A stretch of 11,983 nt of DNA from JBGOUV01 sp041477815 (lineage in GTDB: Bacteria; Acidobacteriota; Terriglobia; Bryobacterales; JACQDG01), in NCBI GenBank assembly GCA_041477815.1, contig JBGOUV010000207.1, positions 1 to 11,983 on the forward strand, in the 5' to 3' direction. Positions 1 to 6,840 of the stretch are shown here, piece by piece (positions within the stretch are counted from its first letter, which is position 1; every line of letters begins with the position of its first letter). Under the pieces are notes generated by a model. That model was not told the origin of the DNA. It ran no database searches and was given only the letters and a program-made list of their open reading frames with translations. The translations under genes and the position numbers were made by a program.

Positions 1-75
1 AATCCTGATTTCGGGAGGATCCTGCAGGGGGCGAATCCCCGCAACATCCAGTTTGGCCTGCGGGTAGCTTTCTAG
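1..75 (+). CDS. C-terminal end of a TonB-dependent receptor / outer-membrane beta-barrel protein (partial)
   Basis: Frame 1 is open from the window edge to a TAG at 73-75 and encodes 24 residues ending in NPRNIQFGLRVAF. An alternating hydrophobic pattern with a terminal phenylalanine is the usual C-terminal beta-signal read by the BAM machinery. The PR-x-IQFGL-x-x-F ending is typical of the large carboxypeptidase-regulatory-domain/TonB-dependent receptors that are abundant in Acidobacteria. Only the last strand is visible, so substrate and full domain order are unknown. The next gene starts 11 nt after the stop, and its ribosome binding site begins at the stop codon, which suggests co-transcription. 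Confidence 0.65.
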   Translation, partial: NPDFGRILQGANPRNIQFGLRVAF

Positions 76-86
76 AGGGGGCGACA

Positions 87-1160
87 ATGAGGATGGAAAG
101 ACGACACTTCTTGCGGCTGGGAATGAGCGCGGCTGGCGCTGGCTTATTAAGGTACGCCGACGCGCAGACTAAGGTTCCGGCCGGCATCAAGCTGGGCACG
201 TTCTTCACCGACAAGCCCAATGACGACGACCTGACCATGCTGCGCCACGCCGGCGTGGAGGCGGTCTCCATCTGGACCTCCATCGAGAACAACACCGCCG
301 AATGGATGCTGGCCACGAGGAAGAAGCTGGAGGCCAACGGCGTCCAGGTATTTAACATCGGTATTATAGACCTGCACTGCGACCCGACCCTGGTGTTGAG
401 CCTCCCCGGCGTCGAGAACAAGATCGAGCAGTACAAGACCTATCTGGCCAACCTGGGCCGCGCGGGGATCCATTACACCACCTACGCCCACATGTCCAAT
501 ATCAAGAACCAGCCGACTCCGGGCTTCTATCAGACCGCCGTTGGCAAGACGCGCGGCAACGCCGACACCCGGGAGTTCGACGTCGCCGTGGCCCGCAAGC
601 TCCCCTGCTCTTTCGATAAAGAGTATCAGGAAGACCAGATCTGGAAGTCCTTCACCACGTTCGTGCGCGCCGTCATTCCGGTGGCGGAAAAGAACAAGGT
701 GCGGATCGGACTGCATCCGGACGATCCGCCGGTCGAGTCGCTGGGCTGCGTGGCCCGCGCCTTCCGGACCTACGCCGCCTACGAGCGGGCGTTCGAAATC
801 GCCGCCAGCGACAACTTCGGAGTCTGCCTCTGCATCGGGACTTGGGGCGAAGGCGGCAAGCAGGGCTTCGGCAAGGATCCGGTGGAGGCGGTAAGGGCCT
901 TCGGAGCCAAGAAAAAGATCTTCAAGGTGCACTTCCGCAACGTCAGCTCGCCGCTGCCCAGGTTCCGCGAGACGTTTGTGGATAACGGTTACCTGGATAT
1001 GTACCAGGTAATGAAGGCGCTGCGGGAGGTGAACTTCGACGGCATCGTGATTCCCGACCACGTCCCCGGCGGCGGCTATCCGGCGGCCAATAACGCCTAC
1101 ACTGTGGGCTACATGAAGGCCTTGCGCGACCGCGTCAACGCCGAGCGCCGGCCCGCGTAG
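87..1160 (+). CDS. Tat-exported mannonate-dehydratase-like (UxuA-family) TIM-barrel protein
   Basis: A 357-residue TIM-barrel protein of the sugar-phosphate isomerase/epimerase superfamily, closest by motif to mannonate dehydratase, which converts D-mannonate to 2-keto-3-deoxygluconate. The motifs expected for the UxuA metal site are all present: H210 in HPDDPP, C249 in CLCIGT, H282 in HFRN and D324 in PDH. The segment YLDMYQVMKAL before the last motif also resembles UxuA. Residues 4-26 form a twin-arginine signal (ERRHFLRLG, then a hydrophobic stretch, cleavage likely at ADA-Q), so the protein should be folded and metallated before export. Cytoplasmic UxuA has no such signal, so the true substrate may be another aldonic acid or sugar. 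An AGGGGG sequence at 76-81, 5 nt before ATG 87, supports this start; ATG 93 is an alternative. It lies directly behind the receptor gene. Confidence 0.8.
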   Translation: MRMERRHFLRLGMSAAGAGLLRYADAQTKVPAGIKLGTFFTDKPNDDDLTMLRHAGVEAVSIWTSIENNTAEWMLATRKKLEANGVQVFNIGIIDLHCDPTLVLSLPGVENKIEQYKTYLANLGRAGIHYTTYAHMSNIKNQPTPGFYQTAVGKTRGNADTREFDVAVARKLPCSFDKEYQEDQIWKSFTTFVRAVIPVAEKNKVRIGLHPDDPPVESLGCVARAFRTYAAYERAFEIAASDNFGVCLCIGTWGEGGKQGFGKDPVEAVRAFGAKKKIFKVHFRNVSSPLPRFRETFVDNGYLDMYQVMKALREVNFDGIVIPDHVPGGGYPAANNAYTVGYMKALRDRVNAERRPA

Positions 1161-1173
1161 TCCTCTCGCCTGC

Positions 1174-1179
1174 TATACT
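1174..1179 (+). promoter_or_regulatory. -10 element (TATACT) for a leaderless rhodanese transcript
   Basis: TATACT matches the bacterial -10 consensus at five of six positions and lies exactly 6 nt before ATG 1186. Transcription would therefore start at or next to the A of the start codon. No Shine-Dalgarno sequence precedes the ATG and no clear -35 box is seen. The same hexamer and spacing recur before the TTG at 4410. Confidence 0.5.
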
Positions 1180-1185
1180 GCTCCT

Positions 1186-1575
1186 ATGCTAAGTCGCCGC
1201 GTGTTCTGCACTCTGGCCGCGGGAACCTCCCTCCTGCGCGCCCAGTCCCAGGGACCCTCTGAAATCAAAATCGACGATCTGAAGCAAAAGTACGACAAGG
1301 GCGAGAAGCTCTTCTACCTCGACGTCCGCGAGCCCAAGGAGCTCGAGGAGCTCGGCACCCTAAAGGGGTTCGTCAACATCCCGCTCAGCCAGGTGGAGGC
1401 GCGGATGGGTGAGATCCCCAAAGACCGCCCCGTGGTGGTGTATTGAAACGCCGGCAAGAGAGCTGCCCGTGCGGCAGAGATCCTGACCAAGAACGGCTAC
1501 AAGACCGTGCAGTACTGCGGCCTCAAGGAGTGGAAGGATAAGAACTACCCACTCATTTATCCCAAGGCCAAGTAG
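1186..1575 (+). CDS. Rhodanese-like protein with in-frame UGA at the catalytic cysteine (candidate selenoprotein, Tat-exported)
   Basis: Conventional translation stops at TGA 1444-1446 after 86 residues, but the same frame continues to TAG 1573-1575 and completes a single rhodanese domain of 129 residues. Before the TGA are the rhodanese elements LDVREPKELEELG, GFVNIPLSQVEARM and PKDRPVVVY. After it come NAGKRAARAAEILTKNGY, then LKEWKDKNYP. The TGA is codon 87, exactly where the family has the catalytic Cys of the VVVYCxxGxR loop, so selenocysteine is the simplest reading. A hairpin at 1463-1477 could serve as a bacterial SECIS element. C111 (YCGLKEW) replaces a glycine usually found near the active site and could pair with residue 87. 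Residues 1-19 carry a twin-arginine-like signal (SRRVF). Rhodaneses transfer sulfur or act as redox thiol proteins; the substrate is unknown. A point-mutation pseudogene or a sequencing error is the alternative. The start is leaderless behind TATACT. Confidence 0.7.
1463..1477 (+). promoter_or_regulatory. SECIS-like hairpin downstream of the in-frame UGA
   Basis: CTGCC (1463-1467) pairs perfectly with GGCAG (1473-1477) around the five-base loop CGTGC. The loop begins 22 nt after the UGA, its second base is G, and GU sits at 1469-1470. A loop within about 16-37 nt of the UGA and a G at loop position 1 or 2 are the published bacterial SECIS rules, and E. coli fdhF has its essential GU one codon nearer. 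The bulged U of the fdhF element is not evident. G1462-A1461-G1460 face A1478-G1479-A1480 as G/A mismatches, with two further pairs below. A five-pair stem can occur by chance in G+C-rich DNA. Confidence 0.45.
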
Positions 1576-1591
1576 TCCGCGGGCCCGGTGG

Positions 1592-4393
1592 CTACCTCGA
1601 CGCCGCCTCGAATTCGGTCATCCAGATGTTGCCGGTGGTCTCCAGCAAGCTGAACACGACTTTGTCCACGGCGATGGATGGATTAACGGCGACCGGGTCG
1701 CCGGCGGCCAGCAGCGAGCGGCGGGCGTTGTGGAAATGCTGCACGTCCATCGTCGATCCGACGGGCCGCTTGGTGGCGGGATCCAGGCGCTGGGCGCGCA
1801 GGCAGCGGGAACCGTCGCGCTCCGACAGGAAGTAGAGCAGATTGCCGTCGGGCGACCAGGCCGCGTAGCGCTCCATCCCCAAGCCGTCCGTAACAGGGAT
1901 CCAGTCCTTTTCTTCCACCGGCCCCGCCCCCGGCCGCAAGGGGTCGCGGAACGGAGCGACGAACACGCGGCGGCCGGTGGGGCCGGCAATGGCGTGAAAG
2001 GCGATCCAGCGATCATCGGGCGAGAATCGCCCCATCGACAGAGAGTAGGTGGGATGCCGGATGATCGGGATCCGCTTTCGTTGCCCGGGCGTCACCAGGC
2101 CGATCGGCTGGCCCGCCACCTGTTCGTCGAGAAGCCTGGTTCCGTCGTGGGACCAGCCGGTGGCGATGAAGCAGTCCTCACAGACCAGCTCCGGGTCGCC
2201 TCCGGACAGCGAGACCACGTATAGCTGGTTCGTACCAGAGACGTAGGCAACCTTGGAGCCGTCCGGGCTGATGCGCGGGTTTCCGCCGGAGGTCGCCACA
2301 AGCGCCTCTTTGCCGCTCCCCAAGTCTTTCCACCAGACACTCGCGCTGCCGGCGTGCTTCAGGTAGGTCACCCTCTTTCCGTCGAGCGACACGGAAGGCC
2401 GGTCCTCGGCGGCTTCTTCCTGGGTGAGCCGCTGGGGAGGTCCCTTCACCACGCCCCGATTCGCATCGAGCGGCAGGCTCCAAACGTCGAGGTTTTCGCT
2501 CAGGCTGGCGAACACCAGGCGCGTGCCCCCGCCCGGCAGCACCCCGGCCGAGGGCGAGCGCTCCGAGCTGGCGCCGAAGGTCAGGCGTTCCGGTTCGCCC
2601 TGAGGCTGCCAGGTCCGATGCGAGATCGCCAGGTGCCAGACATTGCGCGCATCCCCAGAACGCGCTGAAAACAGGAGGCGGCTGTCCCCGTTGCGGTCCG
2701 GAAGCCAGGCCGCGGCCGTGACCCAGTCGCCGCTGAAGCCTCCAAAAGCGAATTTCCGTCGCCGCAGCGCGGGAAGGACTCCGGTCTTCACGGCCGCGTT
2801 GCGGTCGCCTTCGAGCGGGGTGATCCACCAGTCCATTTCCCGAGCCAGAGTCCCCGGGTCCCCGGCGTCGCGCACACCCAGGAAGGCCAGATGCTTGCCG
2901 TCCGGCGACCACACCGGACAGGCGGCGGAGTGGAACTCCGGCTGGATCTGCCGCCTCTGGTCCCCGCCCACGGGCGTCACATATACTTTGCCCTGAATCA
3001 GCGCCTGGAAAGTCAGGCCGCCGGTCCAATAGGCAAGGTGTTCGCCGCTCGGCGAGAATCGCGGCCCCCGGCCTTCTTTGGCGATCCGACGGGGTTCGCC
3101 GCCGAGGGTGGAGACGACGTAGACGCCACCGCCGTCTTGCTCGGAGCGGTAGGCAAGCCTCGACCCGTCGGGAGAAAACGCCGGCTCGCGCTCGTCGGCT
3201 TCGTGACTCGTCAGCCGCAGGCGCTCGCCGGTGGCCACCTGCTGCACCCAGATGTCCAGACTGCTTTCCGCCCCGGAGGACGCTCCCCGGTCGGATGCGT
3301 AGGCTACGAGCTTTCCATCGGGCGAGAGAACCGGATCGATCGCCAGACCCGCATCCGAAGTGAGCCTGGTGAGAACCGGCTGCGTCGTAGGGACGCGGCC
3401 GCCGCCCCGGACGCTGCGCCACCAGACGACTGCCGCGGCGGTTATACCTATCAGAATTACAAGAGCAGCCGGCCACGCCGCCGCCCTCAGACCCCGGCGG
3501 CGCGGCGCCGGGATCGCGCTCTGGCCCGATTCCGACTCCTCCTTCAGCTCCTCCAGCAGGGTCCTCACGTCGTCCATGTGCTGCAAGCGACGGGCCGGGT
3601 CCTTCCGCAGACAGCGGGCGATGATTCTTTCCATCTCGCGCGGCACTCCGGCGGCAATCTCGCTGGCCGGCGGGGGCTCCTGATACAGAATCGAGGAGAG
3701 GGTCGAGATCTTCGTCTCGCCCCGGAAAGCGCGCCGCCCGGTGACCATCTCGTAGAGCACCGACCCGAACGAGAAGATGTCCGAGCGCGCGTCCACCTTC
3801 TTGCCCTCGGCCTGCTCGGGCGACATGTAGGCTACGGTGCCGATGATGGCGCCCTCTTCGGTGCGTGGGCCGAGTGTTTCGGTAGCCGCCAACTCCTCCG
3901 TTTCGCTGCGCTCCGTGAGCTTGGCCAGCCCGAAGTCCAGCAGCTTAAGGTGGCCCTTGTCGGTCACCATGATGTTGCCGGGCTTGAGGTCACGGTGAAC
4001 GATACCTGCTTCGTGGGCGGCTGCCAGGGCGTCGGCGATCTGGATGGCCGAGCGCAACGCTTCGCGCAGCGGCAGGCCCCGGTGGCCGATCAGCCGGTCG
4101 AGGGCCTGGCCAGTCACGTATTCCATCACGATAAAATCTCTTCCGTTCTCGCTGGTGATGTCGTGGATGGTGATGATGTTGGGGTGGTTGAGGGCCGAAG
4201 CCGCCTTGGCTTCCTGCACGAAGCGCTTCCTGCGCTCCGGGTTGGCCACTGCGTCGGGGCGGAGAACCTTGATCGCAACAGGACGGTCCAAGTGGGTGTC
4301 GTAGGCGCGATACACGACGCCCATGCCGCCCTCACCGAGCTTTTCTTCCACACGGTAGTGACCCACCGAGTCGCCGATCATTCCGCCCCCCAT
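1592..4393 (-). CDS. Membrane Ser/Thr protein kinase with extracytoplasmic PD40/WD40-like beta-propeller
   Basis: A 933-residue Hanks-type kinase. The N-terminal kinase domain (about 13-280) has the glycine loop GEGGMGVV (20-27), the ATP lysine K42, the catalytic loop HRDLKPGN (133-140), DFG (153-155) and the activation-segment motif SPEQ (191-194), so it should be active. A basic stretch (PRRRGLR) and one membrane helix (about 305-326, ending VVWW) follow. The rest is a propeller of TolB/PD40 repeats, seen as recurring SPDGxxxAYxSxxxG motifs, placed outside the membrane and probably binding a ligand or partner. This architecture is frequent in Acidobacteria. ATG 4393 lies 5 nt behind a -10-like TAGTAT, implying a leaderless start; ATG 4381 (MIGDSVGHY) is an alternative that keeps the whole kinase domain. 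It is divergent from the aldolase and its 3' end is 16 nt from the rhodanese stop. Its targets are not evident. Confidence 0.93.
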   Translation of the reverse strand: MGGGMIGDSVGHYRVEEKLGEGGMGVVYRAYDTHLDRPVAIKVLRPDAVANPERRKRFVQEAKAASALNHPNIITIHDITSENGRDFIVMEYVTGQALDRLIGHRGLPLREALRSAIQIADALAAAHEAGIVHRDLKPGNIMVTDKGHLKLLDFGLAKLTERSETEELAATETLGPRTEEGAIIGTVAYMSPEQAEGKKVDARSDIFSFGSVLYEMVTGRRAFRGETKISTLSSILYQEPPPASEIAAGVPREMERIIARCLRKDPARRLQHMDDVRTLLEELKEESESGQSAIPAPRRRGLRAAAWPAALVILIGITAAAVVWWRSVRGGGRVPTTQPVLTRLTSDAGLAIDPVLSPDGKLVAYASDRGASSGAESSLDIWVQQVATGERLRLTSHEADEREPAFSPDGSRLAYRSEQDGGGVYVVSTLGGEPRRIAKEGRGPRFSPSGEHLAYWTGGLTFQALIQGKVYVTPVGGDQRRQIQPEFHSAACPVWSPDGKHLAFLGVRDAGDPGTLAREMDWWITPLEGDRNAAVKTGVLPALRRRKFAFGGFSGDWVTAAAWLPDRNGDSRLLFSARSGDARNVWHLAISHRTWQPQGEPERLTFGASSERSPSAGVLPGGGTRLVFASLSENLDVWSLPLDANRGVVKGPPQRLTQEEAAEDRPSVSLDGKRVTYLKHAGSASVWWKDLGSGKEALVATSGGNPRISPDGSKVAYVSGTNQLYVVSLSGGDPELVCEDCFIATGWSHDGTRLLDEQVAGQPIGLVTPGQRKRIPIIRHPTYSLSMGRFSPDDRWIAFHAIAGPTGRRVFVAPFRDPLRPGAGPVEEKDWIPVTDGLGMERYAAWSPDGNLLYFLSERDGSRCLRAQRLDPATKRPVGSTMDVQHFHNARRSLLAAGDPVAVNPSIAVDKVVFSLLETTGNIWMTEFEAASR

Positions 4394-4397
4394 CGGC

Positions 4398-4404
4398 TAT
4401 ACTA
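4398..4404. promoter_or_regulatory. Shared symmetric -10 element for divergent kinase and aldolase genes
   Basis: TATACTA reads as TATACT on the plus strand, 6 nt before the aldolase TTG 4410, and as TAGTAT on the minus strand, 5 nt before the kinase ATG 4393. Both fit TAnnnT. Only 16 nt separate the two start codons, so one AT-rich site must serve both directions and both messages should be leaderless. Symmetric -10 sequences are a known source of divergent bacterial transcription. Confidence 0.5.
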
Positions 4405-4409
4405 CACCC

Positions 4410-5168
4410 TTGATCCTCAAACACACCAGCGCCAAGGCCAAGCTGCGGGAGAAGGGATTCCTGCTCGGAGCCTTTGTCGAGATCGCCGCTCCCGAGATTG
4501 TGGAGATACTCGGAGCGGCCGGCCTCGACTTCGCCGTCATCGACGAAGAACACGGCGCCCTCGATCCGCAAACCGTGGCCGCGATGATCCGAGCTTCCGC
4601 CTCCTCCGAAATCGCGCCGATCCTCCGGGTCCGCGAGAACGCCCCCGGCCCGATCCTCCAGGCCCTCGACCTGGGCGCCGCCGGACTCCACGTCCCCCAA
4701 ATCGGCTCCCGCGAGCAGGCCGAGGCGGCTGTGCGCTACACGCGCTATCCTCCCGCCGGTGAGCGCGGCTTCAACCCCTTCGTCCGCGCCTGGAGCTTCG
4801 GCGCCGCGCCCGTCGAGGAAGACGTGCTGCTGGTCCTGCACCTCGAGGCCGGCCAGGCTGTGTCTGCCGCCGAAGACATCCTCAGCGTCCCCGGCATCGA
4901 CGTGGCCTTCCTCGGCCCGTACGACTTGTCGATGACACTAGGTATTCCCGGCCAGGTGACCCACGAGCGTGTCCGCGCCGCACTGCGCGCCGTAGGGGAA
5001 GTGGCTGCCCGCCACGGCGTCGCTCTCGGCGCCTACGCCAACACCGTGGACCACGCCGATCTCTGGCTCCAGCAAGGCGTGCGCTACCTGGCCTGCGGCG
5101 TCGACCAGAACATCCTGCTCCGGGCAGCGCAGGATATCCGCCGCCGCGTCGATGAGAAACGACTATGA
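4410..5168 (+). CDS. HpcH/HpaI-family aldolase (2-keto-3-deoxy-sugar-acid aldolase type)
   Basis: A 252-residue class II (metal-dependent) aldolase of the HpcH/HpaI/citrate-lyase family, which cleaves 2-oxo-3-deoxy acids to pyruvate or a related keto acid plus an aldehyde. Landmarks are D45 and H48 in VIDEEHGALD, R73 in ILRVREN, the GAAGLHVPQI strand (89-98), RYPPAGERGFN (112-122), and metal ligands E146 (LHLEAG) and D172 (GPYDLS). Length fits the family. The common QIE metal motif is HLE here. The substrate cannot be told from sequence; a product of sugar-acid dehydration would fit the dehydratase-like gene upstream, but that gene is about 3 kb away across other genes. The start is TTG 4410, 6 nt after TATACT and without a Shine-Dalgarno sequence. 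No upstream ATG exists in this frame after the promoter. The stop overlaps the next ATG (ATGA). Confidence 0.9.
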   Translation: MILKHTSAKAKLREKGFLLGAFVEIAAPEIVEILGAAGLDFAVIDEEHGALDPQTVAAMIRASASSEIAPILRVRENAPGPILQALDLGAAGLHVPQIGSREQAEAAVRYTRYPPAGERGFNPFVRAWSFGAAPVEEDVLLVLHLEAGQAVSAAEDILSVPGIDVAFLGPYDLSMTLGIPGQVTHERVRAALRAVGEVAARHGVALGAYANTVDHADLWLQQGVRYLACGVDQNILLRAAQDIRRRVDEKRL

Positions 5169-5983
5169 CCCAGCTCCCCATCCTGGCCTTGCTGGCCGCC
5201 AAGAGCATATTCCTGATTACCGACGCCGAGGGCGTGGCCGGCGTCTGCCGCCAGGACCAGACCGATCCCAAGAACGCCGAGATGCGCCAGCTCCTCACCG
5301 GCGAGATTAACGCCGCCGTGGAAGGCTTCTTTGCCGGCGGCGCCGATGAGGTCATCGTCCTCGACGGTCACGACGGCAGCCAGACCCTGTCGGCCCTGAC
5401 CATCCATCCCAAGGCCAAGCTCCTGGCCGGTCCGCTGGGCGTCACCCTTACCCTGGAGCGCCGCTACGCTGCCCTGGCCTTCCTCGGCCAGCACCCCAAG
5501 GCCAACGTCCAGAACGCCATCATGGCTCACAGCTTCAGCTCCCTGGGTATCCAAAATATGCTGGTCAACGCGCAGCCCGTAGGTGAGACCGAAATCTGGA
5601 CAGCCGTCGCCGGCGCCTACGATACGCCCGTGATCTTCCTCAGCGGGGACCGCGCCGCGGCCGAAGACCTGCGCGCTCTCGTTCCCCAAGCGGAGCTCGC
5701 CGTGGTCAAGGAAGGCCTGGGCCGCTACACCTGCCTGTCGCTCTCCGCCCCGCAAGCACGCGACACCATCCGGGCCGCCGCCACCCGCGCCGTCCAGAAG
5801 ATCGGCCAGATCCGCCCCTACAAGATCGAAGGCCCGGTAACTCTCCAGATCGAATACACCACGCGCAACTCGCTCTCGATCGACGCCGGCCTCCGCCCCG
5901 GCGCCGAGGTCCTCGACGACCGCACCATCCGCTACCGCGGTAAGGACCTGATCGAGGCGTGGACCCGCTCGCGCCTTCGATAG
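5165..5983 (+). CDS. M55-family (DppA-like) metallopeptidase / D-aminopeptidase
   Basis: A 272-residue protein of peptidase family M55, whose type member, Bacillus DppA, is a zinc D-aminopeptidase. Expected metal ligands are present as D20 and E22 (ITDAEGVAGV), H69 (LDGHDGS), H110 (FLGQHP) and E141 (VGETE). H122 (MAHSFSS) matches the second active-site histidine. DppA normally starts at the strand before DxEG; here about 13 hydrophobic residues (MTQLPILALLAAK) precede it and could be a weak signal peptide or anchor. The ATG overlaps the aldolase stop as ATGA, so the two are translationally coupled. TTG 5189 is a possible alternative start. The role may be turnover of D-amino-acid peptides or another small amide; the pairing with an aldolase is not explained. 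A degraded paralogue lies at 6692-6840. Confidence 0.85.
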   Translation: MTQLPILALLAAKSIFLITDAEGVAGVCRQDQTDPKNAEMRQLLTGEINAAVEGFFAGGADEVIVLDGHDGSQTLSALTIHPKAKLLAGPLGVTLTLERRYAALAFLGQHPKANVQNAIMAHSFSSLGIQNMLVNAQPVGETEIWTAVAGAYDTPVIFLSGDRAAAEDLRALVPQAELAVVKEGLGRYTCLSLSAPQARDTIRAAATRAVQKIGQIRPYKIEGPVTLQIEYTTRNSLSIDAGLRPGAEVLDDRTIRYRGKDLIEAWTRSRLR

Positions 5984-6661
5984 TTATTGCAGCAACTCGG
6001 CGTCTATCGTCACCGTGGCGCGGACCTGCACCAGGCCGGTTTCGATGGGCGTAGTCGGAGCAGCAGCGGTGGGAGTTTCGCCTCGCACCAGGGGCGAAAC
6101 GGTGGCGCCCTCGGTGGCGGAAAAAATGGCGCCGATCCGCCCACCCAGTCCGGCGACAATGGCTTCGGCATGCGCCCTGCCCTGTTTGGCGGCCAGACCC
6201 AATACCTGCATGCGCACGGGTTCCTGATCCTTGATGGTGAATTGCAGGCCGCCCACGTTGTTGGCGCCGGCTTGACTGGCGGCATCGATCACCGTGCCTA
6301 CCACGGAAAGATCGCTGATGTTCACTTCCACAATGTTGCTCGCCGTGTAACCCGTCAGTATCGGCGGCAAGTCTTGATTATACCTGTAGTTCGGCGTGAG
6401 CGAGTAGCTGGTAGTCTGGATGTCGGCGGCGGGGCCGAGCACCTGGCGCAATTGGGCCAGGACGCCTTCCACCCGGGCGGCGTTCTGCACATTCGCTTCT
6501 CTCGCCGTGGCCGCCTGGGTAATCACGCCGACATTGAGTTTGGCCAGGTCGGGCTTGACCATGATTACGGCCTCTCCCACCGCCCGCACCAGGCGTGGTG
6601 TTTGGGCATGCGCCGTGGTGACAAGCCACACCGACGCCAGAATGAATGTACCCTTGGTCAT
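5984..6661 (-). CDS. SIMPL-domain (DUF541) periplasmic protein
   Basis: A 225-residue exported protein. Residues 1-19 form a signal peptide (basic MTK, hydrophobic core, AHA-Q cleavage). The rest is a SIMPL/DUF541 domain: VRAVGEAVIMVKPDLAKLNVGV near the start, a central helix with REANVQNAARVEGVLAQL, the SYSLTPNYRY segment and the ISDLSVVGTVIDAASQAGANNV stretch are typical. Family members include E. coli YggE and the signalling-associated SIMPL protein; most are periplasmic or surface-located with no known catalytic activity, and some relate to oxidative stress. GGAGG (6671-6667) 5 nt before the ATG is a good ribosome binding site, unlike several neighbours. Its stop codon directly abuts the M55 stop with zero intergenic bases. 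Confidence 0.9.
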   Translation of the reverse strand: MTKGTFILASVWLVTTAHAQTPRLVRAVGEAVIMVKPDLAKLNVGVITQAATAREANVQNAARVEGVLAQLRQVLGPAADIQTTSYSLTPNYRYNQDLPPILTGYTASNIVEVNISDLSVVGTVIDAASQAGANNVGGLQFTIKDQEPVRMQVLGLAAKQGRAHAEAIVAGLGGRIGAIFSATEGATVSPLVRGETPTAAAPTTPIETGLVQVRATVTIDAELLQ

Positions 6662-6666
6662 AGCTT

Positions 6667-6685
6667 CCTCCCACTCTCCATAGTA
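6667..6685 (-). promoter_or_regulatory. -10 (TACTAT) and Shine-Dalgarno for the SIMPL gene
   Basis: On the minus strand TACTAT (6685-6680) fits TAnnnT and is followed by GGAGG (6671-6667), 5 nt before ATG 6661. The predicted transcript start near 6673 gives a leader of about 12 nt that just includes the ribosome binding site. No clear -35 box is seen. Confidence 0.4.
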
Positions 6686-6691
6686 ACGGAG

Positions 6692-6840
6692 GATATGTTG
6701 GCCGGTTCCTTATCTCTTCCGCCACCCTCGCCCTGGAACGCCGCTACGCCGGCCCGGCGACCGGCGCTGAAGTCGTCGACGATTGCACCATTCGCTATCG
6801 CGGCAAGGACTTCCTGGAAACCTGGACCCGCCTGGCGTAA
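6692..6840 (+). pseudogene. Degraded paralogue of the M55 peptidase gene (internally deleted, frameshifted)
   Basis: Positions 6721-6840 translate as ATLALERRYA, then GPATGAEVVDDCTIRYRGKD and FLETWTRLA with a TAA at 6838. This matches two separated parts of the intact M55 protein at 5165: VTLTLERRYA (93-102) and, from about residue 245, GAEVLDDRTIRYRGKDLIEAWTR to the C-terminus. About 140 residues between them are missing. Upstream, MLAGSLS at 6695 resembles LLAGPLG (87-92) but lies in a different frame, about 5 nt being gained relative to the intact gene, so a frameshift is also present. The stretch has no start codon in frame with the tail. It is a dead remnant of a tandem duplication, now separated from its parent copy by the SIMPL gene. 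Confidence 0.75.

Noticed and set aside
1444..1446. Reading the rhodanese as a simple truncated gene or pseudogene
   Set aside because: The stop falls exactly on the catalytic Cys codon and the downstream frame is intact and family-like. Kept as an alternative but not preferred.
1576..1591. GGGCCC-containing stretch between rhodanese and kinase as a terminator
   Set aside because: The stem is too short and has no T-run on either strand.
1592..4393. Kinase-propeller fusion as a new architecture
   Set aside because: Ser/Thr kinases with a membrane helix and PD40/WD40-type propeller are common in Acidobacteria.
2891..4762. Long open plus-strand frame (623 codons) opposite the kinase
   Set aside because: It is the G+C-rich antisense shadow of the kinase gene, with low-complexity Arg/Pro/Ala sequence and no recognisable domain.
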